A DNA stretch of 64,000 bases, from assembly GCA_910574205.1 (NCBI GenBank), contig CAJSYJ010000001.1, forward strand, positions 124,001-188,000, written 5' to 3'. Below the pieces are notes generated by a model. That model was not told where the DNA came from and did not search any database. It worked only from the letters and a program-made list of their open reading frames with translations. The DNA is from Bacteroidales bacterium. Its GTDB lineage: Bacteria > Bacteroidota > Bacteroidia > Bacteroidales > Rikenellaceae. A program made the position numbers and the translations under genes. This document shows positions 7,804 through 16,583 of the stretch, one piece after another; position 1 is the stretch's first letter, and each line of letters begins with the position of its first letter.

Positions 7804-10041
7804 ATGAAAACACTGTTGGCCGCACTCGCGCTTCTGTCGGACGCTCCTGCCGAGCATCCCGACACGTTATACAGCATCGAACAGGTCGAGATTACCGCAT
7901 CCTTGAAGAGCGGAGATCCCTCGCGCCTGCCGATAGCCTCCACCGAAGCGGGCATGTACCGTCTCGAACGCGAAGGCGTAGAGTCGATCAAGGATTTCTC
8001 GGCCATTGCGCCCAACTTCTACCAGCCGTCATACGGGTCGCGAATGACCTCCTCGATATACGTGCGCGGATTCGGCTCGCGCATCGACCAGCCCGTGGTC
8101 GGGGTCAATGTAGACGACGTGCCATACATGAACAAGAACGCCTACGACTTCGACTTCTACGACATACGCCGCATCGAGCTTCTGCGCGGCCCGCAGGGCA
8201 CGCTCTACGGACGCAACACCAGCGGGGGCGTGATGAACATATCCACCCTGTCACCCATGGTATGGCAGGGTGCGAGGCTGTCTGCCGAATACTCGTCGGC
8301 CGAGTCGTATGCGCTCAGAGCGGCATGGTACGACCGCAGGGGCGATAGCTTCGGGTACTCTCTGGCCGCTTCGTTCGCCCATTGCGGGGGATTCTTTACC
8401 AACGTCTTCAACGACGAGAAGTGCGACCGTTCGGACAACGCCGGAGCACGGCTGCGATTGCAGTGGCACCCCTCACTAAGGTGGCGTGTAGATGCCACGA
8501 CATCGGTCGGATACACCGACGAGGGCGGTTACGCCTACCGTCTGTACGACGAGCATAGCGGCACATATCATCCGATCGCCTACAACGATCCGTGCGCATA
8601 CCGCCGGCTGAGCCTCTGTCAGGGTTTGGTCGTAGGATACGAATCGGACAAAGTCCGTCTGTCGAGCGTAACGAGCTACCAGTTTCTCGACGACCGCATG
8701 ACCCTCGACCAGGACTTCACGCCGCGCTCGCTGTTCACACTCGTGCAGAGCCAGCGCGAACATGCGGTCACTCAGGATATCGTCGTGCGCAATGCCGACC
8801 CCGAAGCACGCTGGCAGTGGCTGTGCGGCGCCTTCGCATTCGGCAAGCGGCTCGACATGTCGTCGCCCGTAACCTTCAAGCGCGACGGCATCGACGATCT
8901 TATACTGGACAACGCCAACAAGCACATCCACGACCAGTTTCCCGACAACGACATCGAGATCGGCACCGACAGCTTCGTCATAGCCAGCGATTTCCGCATA
9001 CCGGTCTACGGCGCGGCGCTCTATCACGAGTCGTCGGTAAGGCTCGGAAGATGGACGCTGACAGCCGGACTGCGCTTCGACTATGAATACACGTCGATGA
9101 AATACGACTCGCGCAGCGAGCTGCCCTACCGCTTCAACCTCACGATGCCCGAGTTCAAGATGCTGCATACGCGTTTCGCAGGGAGCGAGCGCCAGTCGTT
9201 CTTCGAGCTGCTGCCAAAGCTGTCGGCAACCTATTCGATGCGTCGTGGCGAGGTTTATGCAACCGTCACGCGCGGCTACAAGGCGGGAGGATTCAACACC
9301 CAGATATTCTCCGACATATTGCAGTCGAAGATGATGATCGACATGATGACATCTCTGGGAGTATATATCGACGGCGTGGGCACCACTTCCTACGACTCGG
9401 CTGCGGCAACGCGCTACAAACCCGAACGAAGCTGGAACTTCGAGATCGGAGCGCACCTCCGTCCCGCCGCCGGACTGAGCTTATCGGCCGCCGCATTCCT
9501 TATCGAATGCACCGACCAGCAGGTTACCGTACTGCCCGACGGCAACAACACCGGCCGCATGATGTCGAATGCCGGCCGCGCGCGCAGTCTCGGCGCAGAG
9601 CTGTCGGTACGCTACGACAACCGCAACCTTTCGGTTGCGGCCGACTGGGGATTTACCGACGCACGCTTTACCGAATACGACGACGGTCAGGCCGACCGCG
9701 CGGGCAACGTACTGCCGTATGCGCCGCGAAACACAGCCTCGCTGAGTGCATCCTACACGTGGCACGTCGGTGCGTCGTGGCTCGATCGCATCACGCTCGG
9801 CGCACGGCTGCACGGTGTGGGAGAGATATACTGGAACGAGGAGAATACACTCCGGCAGCCGTTCTACACGCTGCTATCGGCGCATGTCGGATTGCAGAAG
9901 GGTGCGTTTTCGCTTTCGGTCTGGGGGCGCAACCTGACCGACCGCGATTACGATACGTTCTACTTCAAATCGGTCTCTCGTTCGTTTTTCAGCAAGGGAC
10001 GTCCCATCAGCTTCGGAATCAAACTAAACGTAAATATTTAA
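7804..10041 (+). CDS. TonB-dependent outer-membrane receptor
   Basis: About 745 residues with a short hydrophobic leader (MKTLLAALALL), then EQVEITAS as the probable TonB-box region. The plug domain carries IYVRGFGSRIDQPVVGVNVD and LLRGPQGTLYGRNTSGGVMN, and the C-terminal beta-barrel ends in an aromatic-rich strand. It lacks the carboxypeptidase-like N-terminal domain of SusC proteins and has no SusD partner. It therefore resembles metal-chelate or vitamin receptors more than glycan importers. The start at 7804 is preferred over 7762 because it begins the hydrophobic leader. A small lipoprotein follows 4 bp later, probably as a partner. Confidence 0.92.
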   Translation: MKTLLAALALLSDAPAEHPDTLYSIEQVEITASLKSGDPSRLPIASTEAGMYRLEREGVESIKDFSAIAPNFYQPSYGSRMTSSIYVRGFGSRIDQPVVGVNVDDVPYMNKNAYDFDFYDIRRIELLRGPQGTLYGRNTSGGVMNISTLSPMVWQGARLSAEYSSAESYALRAAWYDRRGDSFGYSLAASFAHCGGFFTNVFNDEKCDRSDNAGARLRLQWHPSLRWRVDATTSVGYTDEGGYAYRLYDEHSGTYHPIAYNDPCAYRRLSLCQGLVVGYESDKVRLSSVTSYQFLDDRMTLDQDFTPRSLFTLVQSQREHAVTQDIVVRNADPEARWQWLCGAFAFGKRLDMSSPVTFKRDGIDDLILDNANKHIHDQFPDNDIEIGTDSFVIASDFRIPVYGAALYHESSVRLGRWTLTAGLRFDYEYTSMKYDSRSELPYRFNLTMPEFKMLHTRFAGSERQSFFELLPKLSATYSMRRGEVYATVTRGYKAGGFNTQIFSDILQSKMMIDMMTSLGVYIDGVGTTSYDSAAATRYKPERSWNFEIGAHLRPAAGLSLSAAAFLIECTDQQVTVLPDGNNTGRMMSNAGRARSLGAELSVRYDNRNLSVAADWGFTDARFTEYDDGQADRAGNVLPYAPRNTASLSASYTWHVGASWLDRITLGARLHGVGEIYWNEENTLRQPFYTLLSAHVGLQKGAFSLSVWGRNLTDRDYDTFYFKSVSRSFFSKGRPISFGIKLNVNI

Positions 10042-10045
10042 TATC

Positions 10046-10504
10046 ATGAAACTTTTCAAATCGCTTTTATTGGTTGCATGCGCAGCGCTCAGCTTCGCTG
10101 CGTGCGACAAGGACGACGACAAGACACCCGTTAACCCGACACCGAAGGAATATGTCGGCGAGCTGTCGGTAGACCAGACCGACGGGACATTCTTCAAACA
10201 GCAGGGAGTATCGGTAAGGTACGACCTCAAAGACGACCGGACCGTCGACATATACATGTATCGAGTTCAGTTCGCCGAGGCCATGCCCGTCAAGCTCGAC
10301 ATGACGATTCCGGGCGTCGAGTGCAAGAGCGTCGGCGAGCGGATCGAACTCTCGGGCGAGCGGATCATTCCGCTGGCTATGGGCGGCGAATTTCCGCGCT
10401 ATACGATAACCTCTCTGCGCGGCACTTTGACCGACAGCGAATTGCAGCTGTCGATGAACTGCGGAGAGTTTCCTCTTACCTATTCGGGAACGGCGTCCGA
10501 ATAG
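10046..10504 (+). CDS. Small lipoprotein, calycin-like
   Basis: A 152-residue protein with a type II signal peptide ending in the lipobox LSFAAC and a DKDDDK stretch after the cysteine, a feature that often marks surface export of lipoproteins in Bacteroidetes. The mature part looks like a small beta-barrel of the calycin-like type found in Bacteroidetes. It is encoded 4 bp after the TonB receptor and is followed by a strong terminator, so the pair is one operon. It may bind the receptor's ligand on the surface, which is an inference from position only. Confidence 0.75.
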   Translation: MKLFKSLLLVACAALSFAACDKDDDKTPVNPTPKEYVGELSVDQTDGTFFKQQGVSVRYDLKDDRTVDIYMYRVQFAEAMPVKLDMTIPGVECKSVGERIELSGERIIPLAMGGEFPRYTITSLRGTLTDSELQLSMNCGEFPLTYSGTASE

Positions 10505-10522
10505 GGCCATGCAGCCGGACAG

Positions 10523-10556
10523 TGCGGCGGGAGATATCTCCCGCCGCATTTCGTTT
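10523..10556 (+). terminator. Terminator made of a perfect 26-bp palindrome
   Basis: Bases 10523-10548 form a perfect palindrome (half-site TGCGGCGGGAGAT) followed by TTCGTTTT. It ends the TonB receptor/lipoprotein transcript. Confidence 0.8.
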
Positions 10557-10622
10557 TATCGCACTGCGAATATTTTTCGCCGAATTTTCGTACCTTTATG
10601 CCCGGTTTTCAAGGGTAGGATT

Positions 10623-11117
10623 ATGCGCGATTTTGCAGCGATAGATTTCGAAACGGCCAATTCGAGCCGCACGAGCGTCTGCTCTGTGGGCATAGTCGTC
10701 GTGCGCGACGGCCGCATGGTCGGCTCGGCTTACCGGCTGATACGTCCAGCACCCAACTACTACTCGCCATTCTGCACGGCCGTGCACGGACTCACGCGGC
10801 GCGATACCGACGCAGCGCCAGAATTTCCGGCCGTATGGAGAGAGTTGCAGCCTCTGATAGCCGGTCTGCCGCTGGTGGCGCACAACTCGCCCTTCGACGA
10901 GGGTTGCCTGCGAGCGGTGCACGAGCTATACGGGATGCCGTATCCCCATTACGGGTTCCACTGCACCTGCCGCGCCTCGCGACGCATATTCGGCAAGACG
11001 TTGCCCAACCACCGCCTGCATACCGTCTCGGCGGCATGCGGCTACGATCTTGCAAACCACCACCACGCACTTGCCGATGCCGAGGCCTGCGCGGCGATTG
11101 CGATACGTATTTTATAG
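10623..11117 (+). CDS. 3'-5' exonuclease, DnaQ/DEDDh family
   Basis: A 164-residue protein with the exonuclease blocks in order: Exo I AIDFETAN near residue 5, Exo II AHNSPFDEGCL in the middle and Exo III HHALADAEACA near the end, giving the DEDDh set with His before the last Asp. It is a stand-alone proofreading-type exonuclease like the DNA polymerase III epsilon subunit. Bacteroidetes carry several of these, so it need not be the replicative subunit. A TACCTTTA box preceded by TTCG (10587-10598) is a probable promoter. The next gene begins 1 bp after the stop. Confidence 0.88.
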   Translation: MRDFAAIDFETANSSRTSVCSVGIVVVRDGRMVGSAYRLIRPAPNYYSPFCTAVHGLTRRDTDAAPEFPAVWRELQPLIAGLPLVAHNSPFDEGCLRAVHELYGMPYPHYGFHCTCRASRRIFGKTLPNHRLHTVSAACGYDLANHHHALADAEACAAIAIRIL

Positions 11118-11118
11118 T

Positions 11119-12099
11119 ATGAAGAGTGTTTCGGAAATTTTCTCGACGCTCGGGCGGAGGCTCGACGGATTCGGCAGCGATGCCGCGACGAGAAGCTGCA
11201 TCGATCGTGCGATCGAGGCCAACGGCTGGTTCACGCAGAGGGATATACTACGTGCGGTGGATGCCGTGCGCAGCGAAATGCTCGACCCCGGCAAGCTCGA
11301 CGCATGGTTGACGGGATATAAGCCGGTCGCCGTGCCGCGAGACGTGGCCGTCATCATGGCCGGTAATATTCCGCTGGTAGGATTCAACGATTTGTTGTGC
11401 GTGGCGGCCAGCGGCAACGTATGCTACGTAAAGCCCTCGGGCAAGGATACGGTGCTTATGGAGATGATTATAGATATGCTGCGCGAGATCGAACCGCAGA
11501 TCGCCATACGCCCCTTCGACGACGCAGCCTCGTACGATGCCGTCATTGCCACGGGCGGCGACGATGCAAACCGCTACTTCCGCACCCGGTTCGCCGGCAC
11601 CGAGTCGCTTCTTCGCGGCAGCAGGCATTCGGTCGCCGTGCTGTCGGGCAGCGAAAGCGCCGAAGATCTGGCCGCCCTTATCGACGATATAACATCCTAC
11701 TCGGGACTGGGGTGCCGCAATGTCTCTATGATACTGCTGCCGCATGGATACGAGCCCGACCTGTATACCGGCAGGCCGATCAACGTCAAGCTGCGGCGCA
11801 ATCTCGTCGCCACAGCAGCCATGCTCACGATGCAGCGACGGCCGTTTACCGACTGCGGAGCTTTCCTGTGCGTCGAGAGTACGACATTTCCCGCTGCACT
11901 GAGCTGCGTGGCGCTGCATCGCTACGACGATACGGCACAGGTGGAAAAGTGGCTCTCCGACAACGACGCCCACATCCAGTGCGTGGTAACCGATCGCTTG
12001 GAGCACCCGCGCCGCGCCGCCTTCGGCAGGGCGCAATACCCCGCTCTTACCGACTATGCCGACGGGTGCGATACCATGTCGTTCCTTACGGCGCTGTAA
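11119..12099 (+). CDS. LuxC-like acyl-CoA reductase
   Basis: A 326-residue protein matching the acyl-CoA reductase (LuxC, PF05893) family. It has the segments VAVIMAGNIPLVGFND and GNVCYVKPSGKD in the aldehyde-dehydrogenase-like NAD(P)-binding half, VIATGGDDANRYF, and TSYSGLGCRNVSMI with the conserved Cys of the active site. Bacterial luminescence enzymes of this family reduce fatty acyl thioesters to aldehydes, but Bacteroidetes members are widespread in dark organisms and their product is unknown. It starts 1 bp after the exonuclease stop, so the two are translationally coupled. Confidence 0.88.
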   Translation: MKSVSEIFSTLGRRLDGFGSDAATRSCIDRAIEANGWFTQRDILRAVDAVRSEMLDPGKLDAWLTGYKPVAVPRDVAVIMAGNIPLVGFNDLLCVAASGNVCYVKPSGKDTVLMEMIIDMLREIEPQIAIRPFDDAASYDAVIATGGDDANRYFRTRFAGTESLLRGSRHSVAVLSGSESAEDLAALIDDITSYSGLGCRNVSMILLPHGYEPDLYTGRPINVKLRRNLVATAAMLTMQRRPFTDCGAFLCVESTTFPAALSCVALHRYDDTAQVEKWLSDNDAHIQCVVTDRLEHPRRAAFGRAQYPALTDYADGCDTMSFLTAL

Positions 12100-12110
12100 C
12101 CGCCGCTGCC

Positions 12111-12482
12111 CTATTTTACGATCGAGCGGCCGAGCCAGACGAGCAGCAGACCCAGCGCGAAACTCAATCCGACATAGAGGCCGAAGTAGAGCCAGTGACG
12201 CTGCTGCAAGAGCAGATACATGTCGTCGGCCATTGACGAAAATGTCGTAAAGCCTCCGCAGAAACCCGTTATCAGAAAGACGTTCATCGACGACGAAATG
12301 AGGTTGCCCCTCTCGGCCAACCCGAAAAATATTCCTATCAGAAAACTGCCTATAATATTTACGGCGAACGTCCCCCACGGAAATACCGATGCACATACCA
12401 CGTGGCACAGCTTGCCCGTGAGAAATCTCATGCACGTGCCGAGGAATCCTCCCAGACCGGCGATAAGCATTGCTTTTATCAT
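12111..12482 (-). CDS. crcB: Fluoride ion channel CrcB/Fluc
   Basis: A 123-residue protein with four predicted membrane helices. Family motifs are present: GGFLGTCMRFLTG at the N-terminus, VNIIGSFLIG in helix 2 and TGFCGGFTTFSS in helix 3. These contain the Asn, Phe-box and Thr-Phe residues that line the dual-topology fluoride pore. It exports fluoride from the cytoplasm. The single-gene form works as a homodimer. I see no fluoride riboswitch in the short leader. It is convergent with the acyl-CoA reductase gene, 11 bp apart. Confidence 0.95.
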   Translation of the reverse strand: MIKAMLIAGLGGFLGTCMRFLTGKLCHVVCASVFPWGTFAVNIIGSFLIGIFFGLAERGNLISSSMNVFLITGFCGGFTTFSSMADDMYLLLQQRHWLYFGLYVGLSFALGLLLVWLGRSIVK

Positions 12483-12516
12483 AACTTGATTCGATTTTTT
12501 CGGACGAACCGATTTT

Positions 12517-12547
12517 CAAAGATAATGCCATTTGCCTATGCGGCCAA
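12517..12547 (-). promoter_or_regulatory. Promoter of crcB
   Basis: On the minus strand, TTG (12547-12545), 20 nt, then TATCTTTG (12524-12517). The leader would be about 30 nt. Confidence 0.6.
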
Positions 12548-12659
12548 CTGTTGTGGCATATTCTTTGTCTCTATCACTGAGAAGATAAACGGCTGTTGCG
12601 GTCAGAGTGTGCCATACCGCGCAAGCCCGTGATGTTTATAACCATTAAACTATCATATT
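12525..12659 (+). promoter_or_regulatory. Leader region of the urease operon
   Basis: The operon must be transcribed from here, but no TAnnTTTG box fits. The nearest candidate, TATTCTTTG (12559-12567), has one extra base. Two near-identical 9-mers, TGTGGCATA (12552-12560) and TGTGCCATA (12608-12616), lie in direct orientation and could be a regulator site. This is weak evidence. Confidence 0.35.
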
Positions 12660-12962
12660 ATGCATTTGACACCGAGAGAGATCGACAAGCTGCTGTTGTT
12701 ATCGCTTGGCTCGATCGCCGAGAGACGCCTTAACAAGGGTCTGAAACTCAATTATCCCGAAGCCGTGGCCTACATCACGTCGACGGCATTGGAGGGTGCA
12801 CGCGAAGGCAAGACCGTCGAGGAGGTAATGAAAGGCGCAGCCTCAGTCCTGACCAAGAAGGACGTAATGGAGGGTGTGGCCGACATGATAACCCTGTTGC
12901 AGGTCGAAGCGGTATTTACCGACGGCTCGCGTCTGATAAGCATACACAATCCGATCAAATAA
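12660..12962 (+). CDS. ureA: Urease gamma subunit
   Basis: A 100-residue protein starting [20 protein letters not shown], with [18 protein letters not shown] and [17 protein letters not shown], all standard for the UreA/gamma subunit at its usual length. It forms the (alpha-beta-gamma) trimeric core of urease with UreB and UreC in the cytoplasm. It is the first gene of the operon, and ureB starts 11 bp downstream. The gamma and beta subunits are separate genes here, unlike the fused form of Helicobacter. Confidence 0.98.
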   Translation: MHLTPREIDKLLLLSLGSIAERRLNKGLKLNYPEAVAYITSTALEGAREGKTVEEVMKGAASVLTKKDVMEGVADMITLLQVEAVFTDGSRLISIHNPIK

Positions 12963-12973
12963 CCGACTACGAT

Positions 12974-13507
12974 ATGAATACGACGAAAAACTCCTCGGCC
13001 GAGGCCAAGCCCGCAAAGCCGAGCCTCTATCCCGACGTCAAGGGATATATGCCTAAGCAGCAGGTCGCCGTAGGCGGCGTAGTGCTGCGCAGCGAACCCA
13101 TAGAGTACAACGTAGGACGCAGGACCGTCACGGTCACGGTACGCAACACGGGCGATAGGCCGATTCAGGTCGGGTCGCACTTCCACTTCTTCGAGGTCAA
13201 CCGATACTTGGAGTTCGACCGCGGTGCGGCCTTCGGCTGTCATCTCAACATACCGGCCACGACTGCCGTCAGATTCGAACCGGGCGACCAGAAGAGTGTC
13301 GAGCTGGTAACTTATTCCGGCAAGCGCCGCGTCATGGGATTCAACGGACTGGTCATGGGCTATGCCGGCGAGGAGGATGCCCCGACCTACTATCCCGTAC
13401 AGGTGCAGGCGATGCACCGAATGGTCGAAGCGGGATTCAAGACCGTGGATCAAGCCGAGCCGTCGCACGACAAGGCGCCGCGAAAGAGTGATAAAGCAAA
13501 CAAGTAG
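12974..13507 (+). CDS. ureB: Urease beta subunit with N- and C-terminal extensions
   Basis: The central part carries the beta-subunit signatures [42 protein letters not shown] and GFNGLVMGY. At 177 residues it is much longer than the usual 100-120. About 30 extra residues precede the core (Lys/Pro/Ala-rich, no signal peptide) and about 40 follow it, ending in a charged Lys-rich tail. I kept the ATG at 12974 because it lies 11 bp after ureA, and internal ATGs would leave a long gap. The next gene, ureC, begins 4 bp after the stop. Confidence 0.95.
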   Translation: MNTTKNSSAEAKPAKPSLYPDVKGYMPKQQVAVGGVVLRSEPIEYNVGRRTVTVTVRNTGDRPIQVGSHFHFFEVNRYLEFDRGAAFGCHLNIPATTAVRFEPGDQKSVELVTYSGKRRVMGFNGLVMGYAGEEDAPTYYPVQVQAMHRMVEAGFKTVDQAEPSHDKAPRKSDKANK

Positions 13508-13511
13508 ACAT

Positions 13512-15230
13512 ATGGCAACAATTTCACGTCAGCAATACAACAATCTTTTCGGCCCGACCGTGGGCGACAAGATACGTCTGGGCAATACCGATCTCTATGT
13601 CGAGATCGAAAAGGACCTGCGCGAATACGGCGACGAGGTCGTATACGGCGGCGGCAAGACCATACGCGACGGCATGGGTCTGGCGAACACGATGACTTCT
13701 AAGGAGGGTTCGCTCGATCTGGTAATTACCAACGTTACGGTAATCGATCCGATTCTGGGCGTGGTCAAGGCCGATGTAGGTGTCAAGGACGGCAAGATAG
13801 CCGGCATAGGCAAGGCCGGCAACCCCAACATCATGCACGGCGTACACCCCGATCTGGTAACCAGCACCGCGACCGACGCCATATCGGGCGAGCATCTGAT
13901 ACTTACGGCCGGCGGCATCGACGGTCATGTCCACATGATAGCCCCGCAGCAGGCATACGCTTGTCTGAGCAACGGCATAACGACCGTATTCGGCGGCGGC
14001 GTGGGTCCGACCGACGGATCGAACGGCACGACCATTACGTCGGGACGCTGGAATCTCGCCCGGATACTGCAATCCTTCGACGGAATACCTGTGAACGTAG
14101 GTCTGCTTGGCAAGGGCAACTGCTCACTCGACCTGCCGCTCGAAGAGCAGATCGCGGCCGGCGCCTGCGGCTTGAAGATACACGAGGACTGGGGCTCGAC
14201 GCCGGCAGCCATACGCACCGCGCTGGGTGTGGCGGACCGCTTCGACGTACAGGTGGCCATACACTCCGATACGCTCAACGAGGCGGGATACGTCGAGGAT
14301 ACGATCGCCGCGATAGACGGCCGCACCATACACACCTATCACACCGAGGGTGCGGGAGGCGGCCATGCGCCCGACCTGTTGAAGGTGGCCTCTATGGCCT
14401 ACGTACTCCCCTCGTCGACCAACCCCACGCTGCCATTCGGCATAAACTCTCAGGCCGAGCTTTTCGACATGATCATGGTATGCCATAACCTCAATCCCGG
14501 CATACCCTCCGACGTAGCCTTCGCCGAGAGCCGCGTGCGTCCCGAGACGCAGGCTGCCGAGAACGTCCTGCACGATCTGGGCGTGCTGTCTATGGTATCG
14601 TCCGACTCTCAGGCAATGGGACGTATCGGCGAGTCGTTCCTCAGAACATTCCAAATGGCGTCGTTCATGAAGAACGCCTGCGGACGTCTCGCGGAGGACA
14701 GCCCCGAGAACGATAACTTCCGCGTGCTGCGCTATCTGGCCAAGATCACGATCAACCCTGCCGTGACATACGGCGTATCGGACTATCTGGGCTCGATCGA
14801 AAAGGGCAAGATCGCCGATCTGGTGCTGTGGGAGCCGCAGTTCTTCGGCGCCAAGCCCAAAATGGTAATAAAGGGCGGTGTGATAAACTGGTCTAACATG
14901 GGCGACCCCAACGCATCGCTGATGACGCCGCAGCCCTGCTACTACCGTCCGATGTTCGGAGCCTTCGGCACGACGCTGCCCGCAACGGGCATATCGTTCG
15001 TGTCGCATGCGGCATACGAAAACGGCATAAAGGAGCGTCTGGGATTGCAGCGGCAGGTACTGCCCGTAAGGCGCACGCGTCAGCTGACGAAAAACAACAT
15101 GATACGCAACAGCGGCATGATGTCGATAAATGTCGATCCCGAGACATTCGACGTCTTCGTCGACGGAGTTCGCGCATACGTGAAACCCGCCAAGGAGTTC
15201 TCTCTCGGACAACTCTACTGGTTCAGTTGA
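13512..15230 (+). CDS. ureC: Urease alpha subunit (catalytic)
   Basis: A 572-residue protein of normal length. The nickel ligands can be placed by motif: His139 and His141 in GGIDGHVH, the carbamylated Lys222 in GLKIHEDWG, His251 in AIHSD, His277 in YHTEGAGGGH and Asp365 in SSDSQAMGR. The mobile-flap residues are Cys324 and His325 in MVCHNLNP, where the usual second His is Asn326. It hydrolyses urea to ammonia and carbamate at a dinuclear nickel site. I chose the ATG at 13512 because it gives the standard N-terminus (MATISRQQYNNLFGPT); an in-frame upstream ATG at 13362 lies inside ureB. Confidence 0.98.
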   Translation: MATISRQQYNNLFGPTVGDKIRLGNTDLYVEIEKDLREYGDEVVYGGGKTIRDGMGLANTMTSKEGSLDLVITNVTVIDPILGVVKADVGVKDGKIAGIGKAGNPNIMHGVHPDLVTSTATDAISGEHLILTAGGIDGHVHMIAPQQAYACLSNGITTVFGGGVGPTDGSNGTTITSGRWNLARILQSFDGIPVNVGLLGKGNCSLDLPLEEQIAAGACGLKIHEDWGSTPAAIRTALGVADRFDVQVAIHSDTLNEAGYVEDTIAAIDGRTIHTYHTEGAGGGHAPDLLKVASMAYVLPSSTNPTLPFGINSQAELFDMIMVCHNLNPGIPSDVAFAESRVRPETQAAENVLHDLGVLSMVSSDSQAMGRIGESFLRTFQMASFMKNACGRLAEDSPENDNFRVLRYLAKITINPAVTYGVSDYLGSIEKGKIADLVLWEPQFFGAKPKMVIKGGVINWSNMGDPNASLMTPQPCYYRPMFGAFGTTLPATGISFVSHAAYENGIKERLGLQRQVLPVRRTRQLTKNNMIRNSGMMSINVDPETFDVFVDGVRAYVKPAKEFSLGQLYWFS

Positions 15231-15240
15231 TATCGGGTAT

Positions 15241-15268
15241 CGGGAGCATGCCTCGGGGCGTGCTCCCG
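15241..15268 (+). promoter_or_regulatory. Hairpin between ureC and ureE
   Basis: CGGGAGCATGC and GCGTGCTCCCG pair over 11 positions (one G-U) in the 58-bp gap after ureC, with no following T-run. It may mark mRNA processing or partial attenuation between structural and accessory genes. Confidence 0.5.
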
Positions 15269-15288
15269 TAACGTTAAAACCAAGGAAA

Positions 15289-15882
15289 ATGAAAATATTC
15301 ACTCGAATCATAGGAAACGTCGCTGCGCCCGAGTGGCGCGAGCGCGCCGCCGCAGCGGACAAGGAGTATATCGAGCTCGACCAGTGGACGGCGCAGAAGA
15401 GCCGCTTCGCCTCGACGAGCGACCGCGGCAACGAATACGCAGTATCGCTCGAACGCAACAGCCGCATCAACGACGGCGACATACTCTTCGAGGATGCACG
15501 GCACGGCACGATGCTCGTCGTGCGCGTAAGGCTCAACGACGTCATGGCCATAGACATGTCCTCGCTGGCCTCGATGCCGCCGCAGACGATCATACATATC
15601 GCCGTCGAGCTGGGTCATGCCATAGGCAACCAGCACTGGCCGGCCGTGGTCAAGGGGACGACGGTATATGTGCCGCTTACGGTCGACCGCAAGGTAATGG
15701 AGAGCGTGATGAAGACGCACCATATCGAAAATATCGAATACTCGTTCCGGCCTGCCGAGGGTGTAATACCCTATCTCGCACCGCACGAGATACGACGTCT
15801 GTTCGGCGGCGCCTCACGCGAGAGCCACGCGCATACGCACGAATGCGGATCGCATCATCACGATAGCGCAGCTGCCGTATGA
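15289..15882 (+). CDS. ureE: Urease nickel metallochaperone UreE
   Basis: A 197-residue protein with a UreE N-terminal domain and the metallochaperone C-terminal domain. The latter includes AIGNQHWPAVVKGTTVYVPL, with the conserved GNxH nickel-binding motif. The tail is His-rich (SHAHTHECGSHHHD), giving extra nickel capacity. It delivers nickel to the UreDFG-apourease complex. It starts after a hairpin 58 bp downstream of ureC, and its stop overlaps the start of ureF by 4 bp (ATGA). Confidence 0.95.
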   Translation: MKIFTRIIGNVAAPEWRERAAAADKEYIELDQWTAQKSRFASTSDRGNEYAVSLERNSRINDGDILFEDARHGTMLVVRVRLNDVMAIDMSSLASMPPQTIIHIAVELGHAIGNQHWPAVVKGTTVYVPLTVDRKVMESVMKTHHIENIEYSFRPAEGVIPYLAPHEIRRLFGGASRESHAHTHECGSHHHDSAAAV

Positions 15883-16568
15883 CCGATGCCGTGAAACTGA
15901 TGCGCATTCTGGCGCTGAGCGACTCGGCATTTCCCGTCGGCGCATTCGCCTTTTCGGCCGGTCTGGAATCGGCCGTCGAGCACCGCATCGTAACGGATGC
16001 CGCATCGCTCGAAGCATACGCCCGGCAGATTCTCCGTCAGGCCGCCTTTACCGACGGCATTGCGGCTCTCCAAGCCTATCGAAGTGCCGCAGAGGAGGAT
16101 TACGACGGGATATGCGAGGCCGACGCTCAGCTGCTGCTGTGCAAGATGAATGCCGAATCGCGTCTTATGACGCTGCGCATGGGGCGCAAGCTGGCCGAGC
16201 TCTCGGAGAGGATTCTCGACGACAGCACCGCTGCCCGCCTTGCGGCCGACATACGTGCCGGCGCGACACCGGGTACCTACCCCGTAGCGCAGGCCGTCGT
16301 TGCGTCAGCATGCGAAATACCGGAAAAGTGGCTGTTCGCATCGCTCGGTTACGGAGCGATAAACATGGTGCTGGGCGCGGCGTTGCGCTGCCTGCGCATC
16401 TCGCACTACGATACGCAGCGCATAATGTTCCGTCTGGGCGACCAGGTCGAGACGATCTACGACCGGGCACGGGAGATGACCTTCGACGACATGTCGGCGT
16501 TCGTGCCTCAGATCGACATCGTAGCCTCGCTGCACGAGAAGGGAACCAAACGAATGTTCATGAATTAA
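15879..16568 (+). CDS. ureF: Urease accessory protein UreF
   Basis: A 229-residue, mostly helical protein with the family's opening LALSDSAFPVGAFAFSAGLE and the later GTYPVAQAVVA and LGYGAINMVLGAALRCLRI segments. UreF acts with UreD as the scaffold that links UreG to apo-urease and is thought to act as the checkpoint on GTP hydrolysis. Its ATG overlaps the ureE stop, so the two are translationally coupled. ureG follows after 15 bp. Confidence 0.95.
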   Translation: MTDAVKLMRILALSDSAFPVGAFAFSAGLESAVEHRIVTDAASLEAYARQILRQAAFTDGIAALQAYRSAAEEDYDGICEADAQLLLCKMNAESRLMTLRMGRKLAELSERILDDSTAARLAADIRAGATPGTYPVAQAVVASACEIPEKWLFASLGYGAINMVLGAALRCLRISHYDTQRIMFRLGDQVETIYDRAREMTFDDMSAFVPQIDIVASLHEKGTKRMFMN

Positions 16569-16583
16569 AAACCGACTTACAAG

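Noticed and set aside
12483..12524. Fluoride riboswitch before crcB
   Set aside because: The leader from the predicted promoter is only about 30 nt, too short for the riboswitch, and no conserved core was seen.
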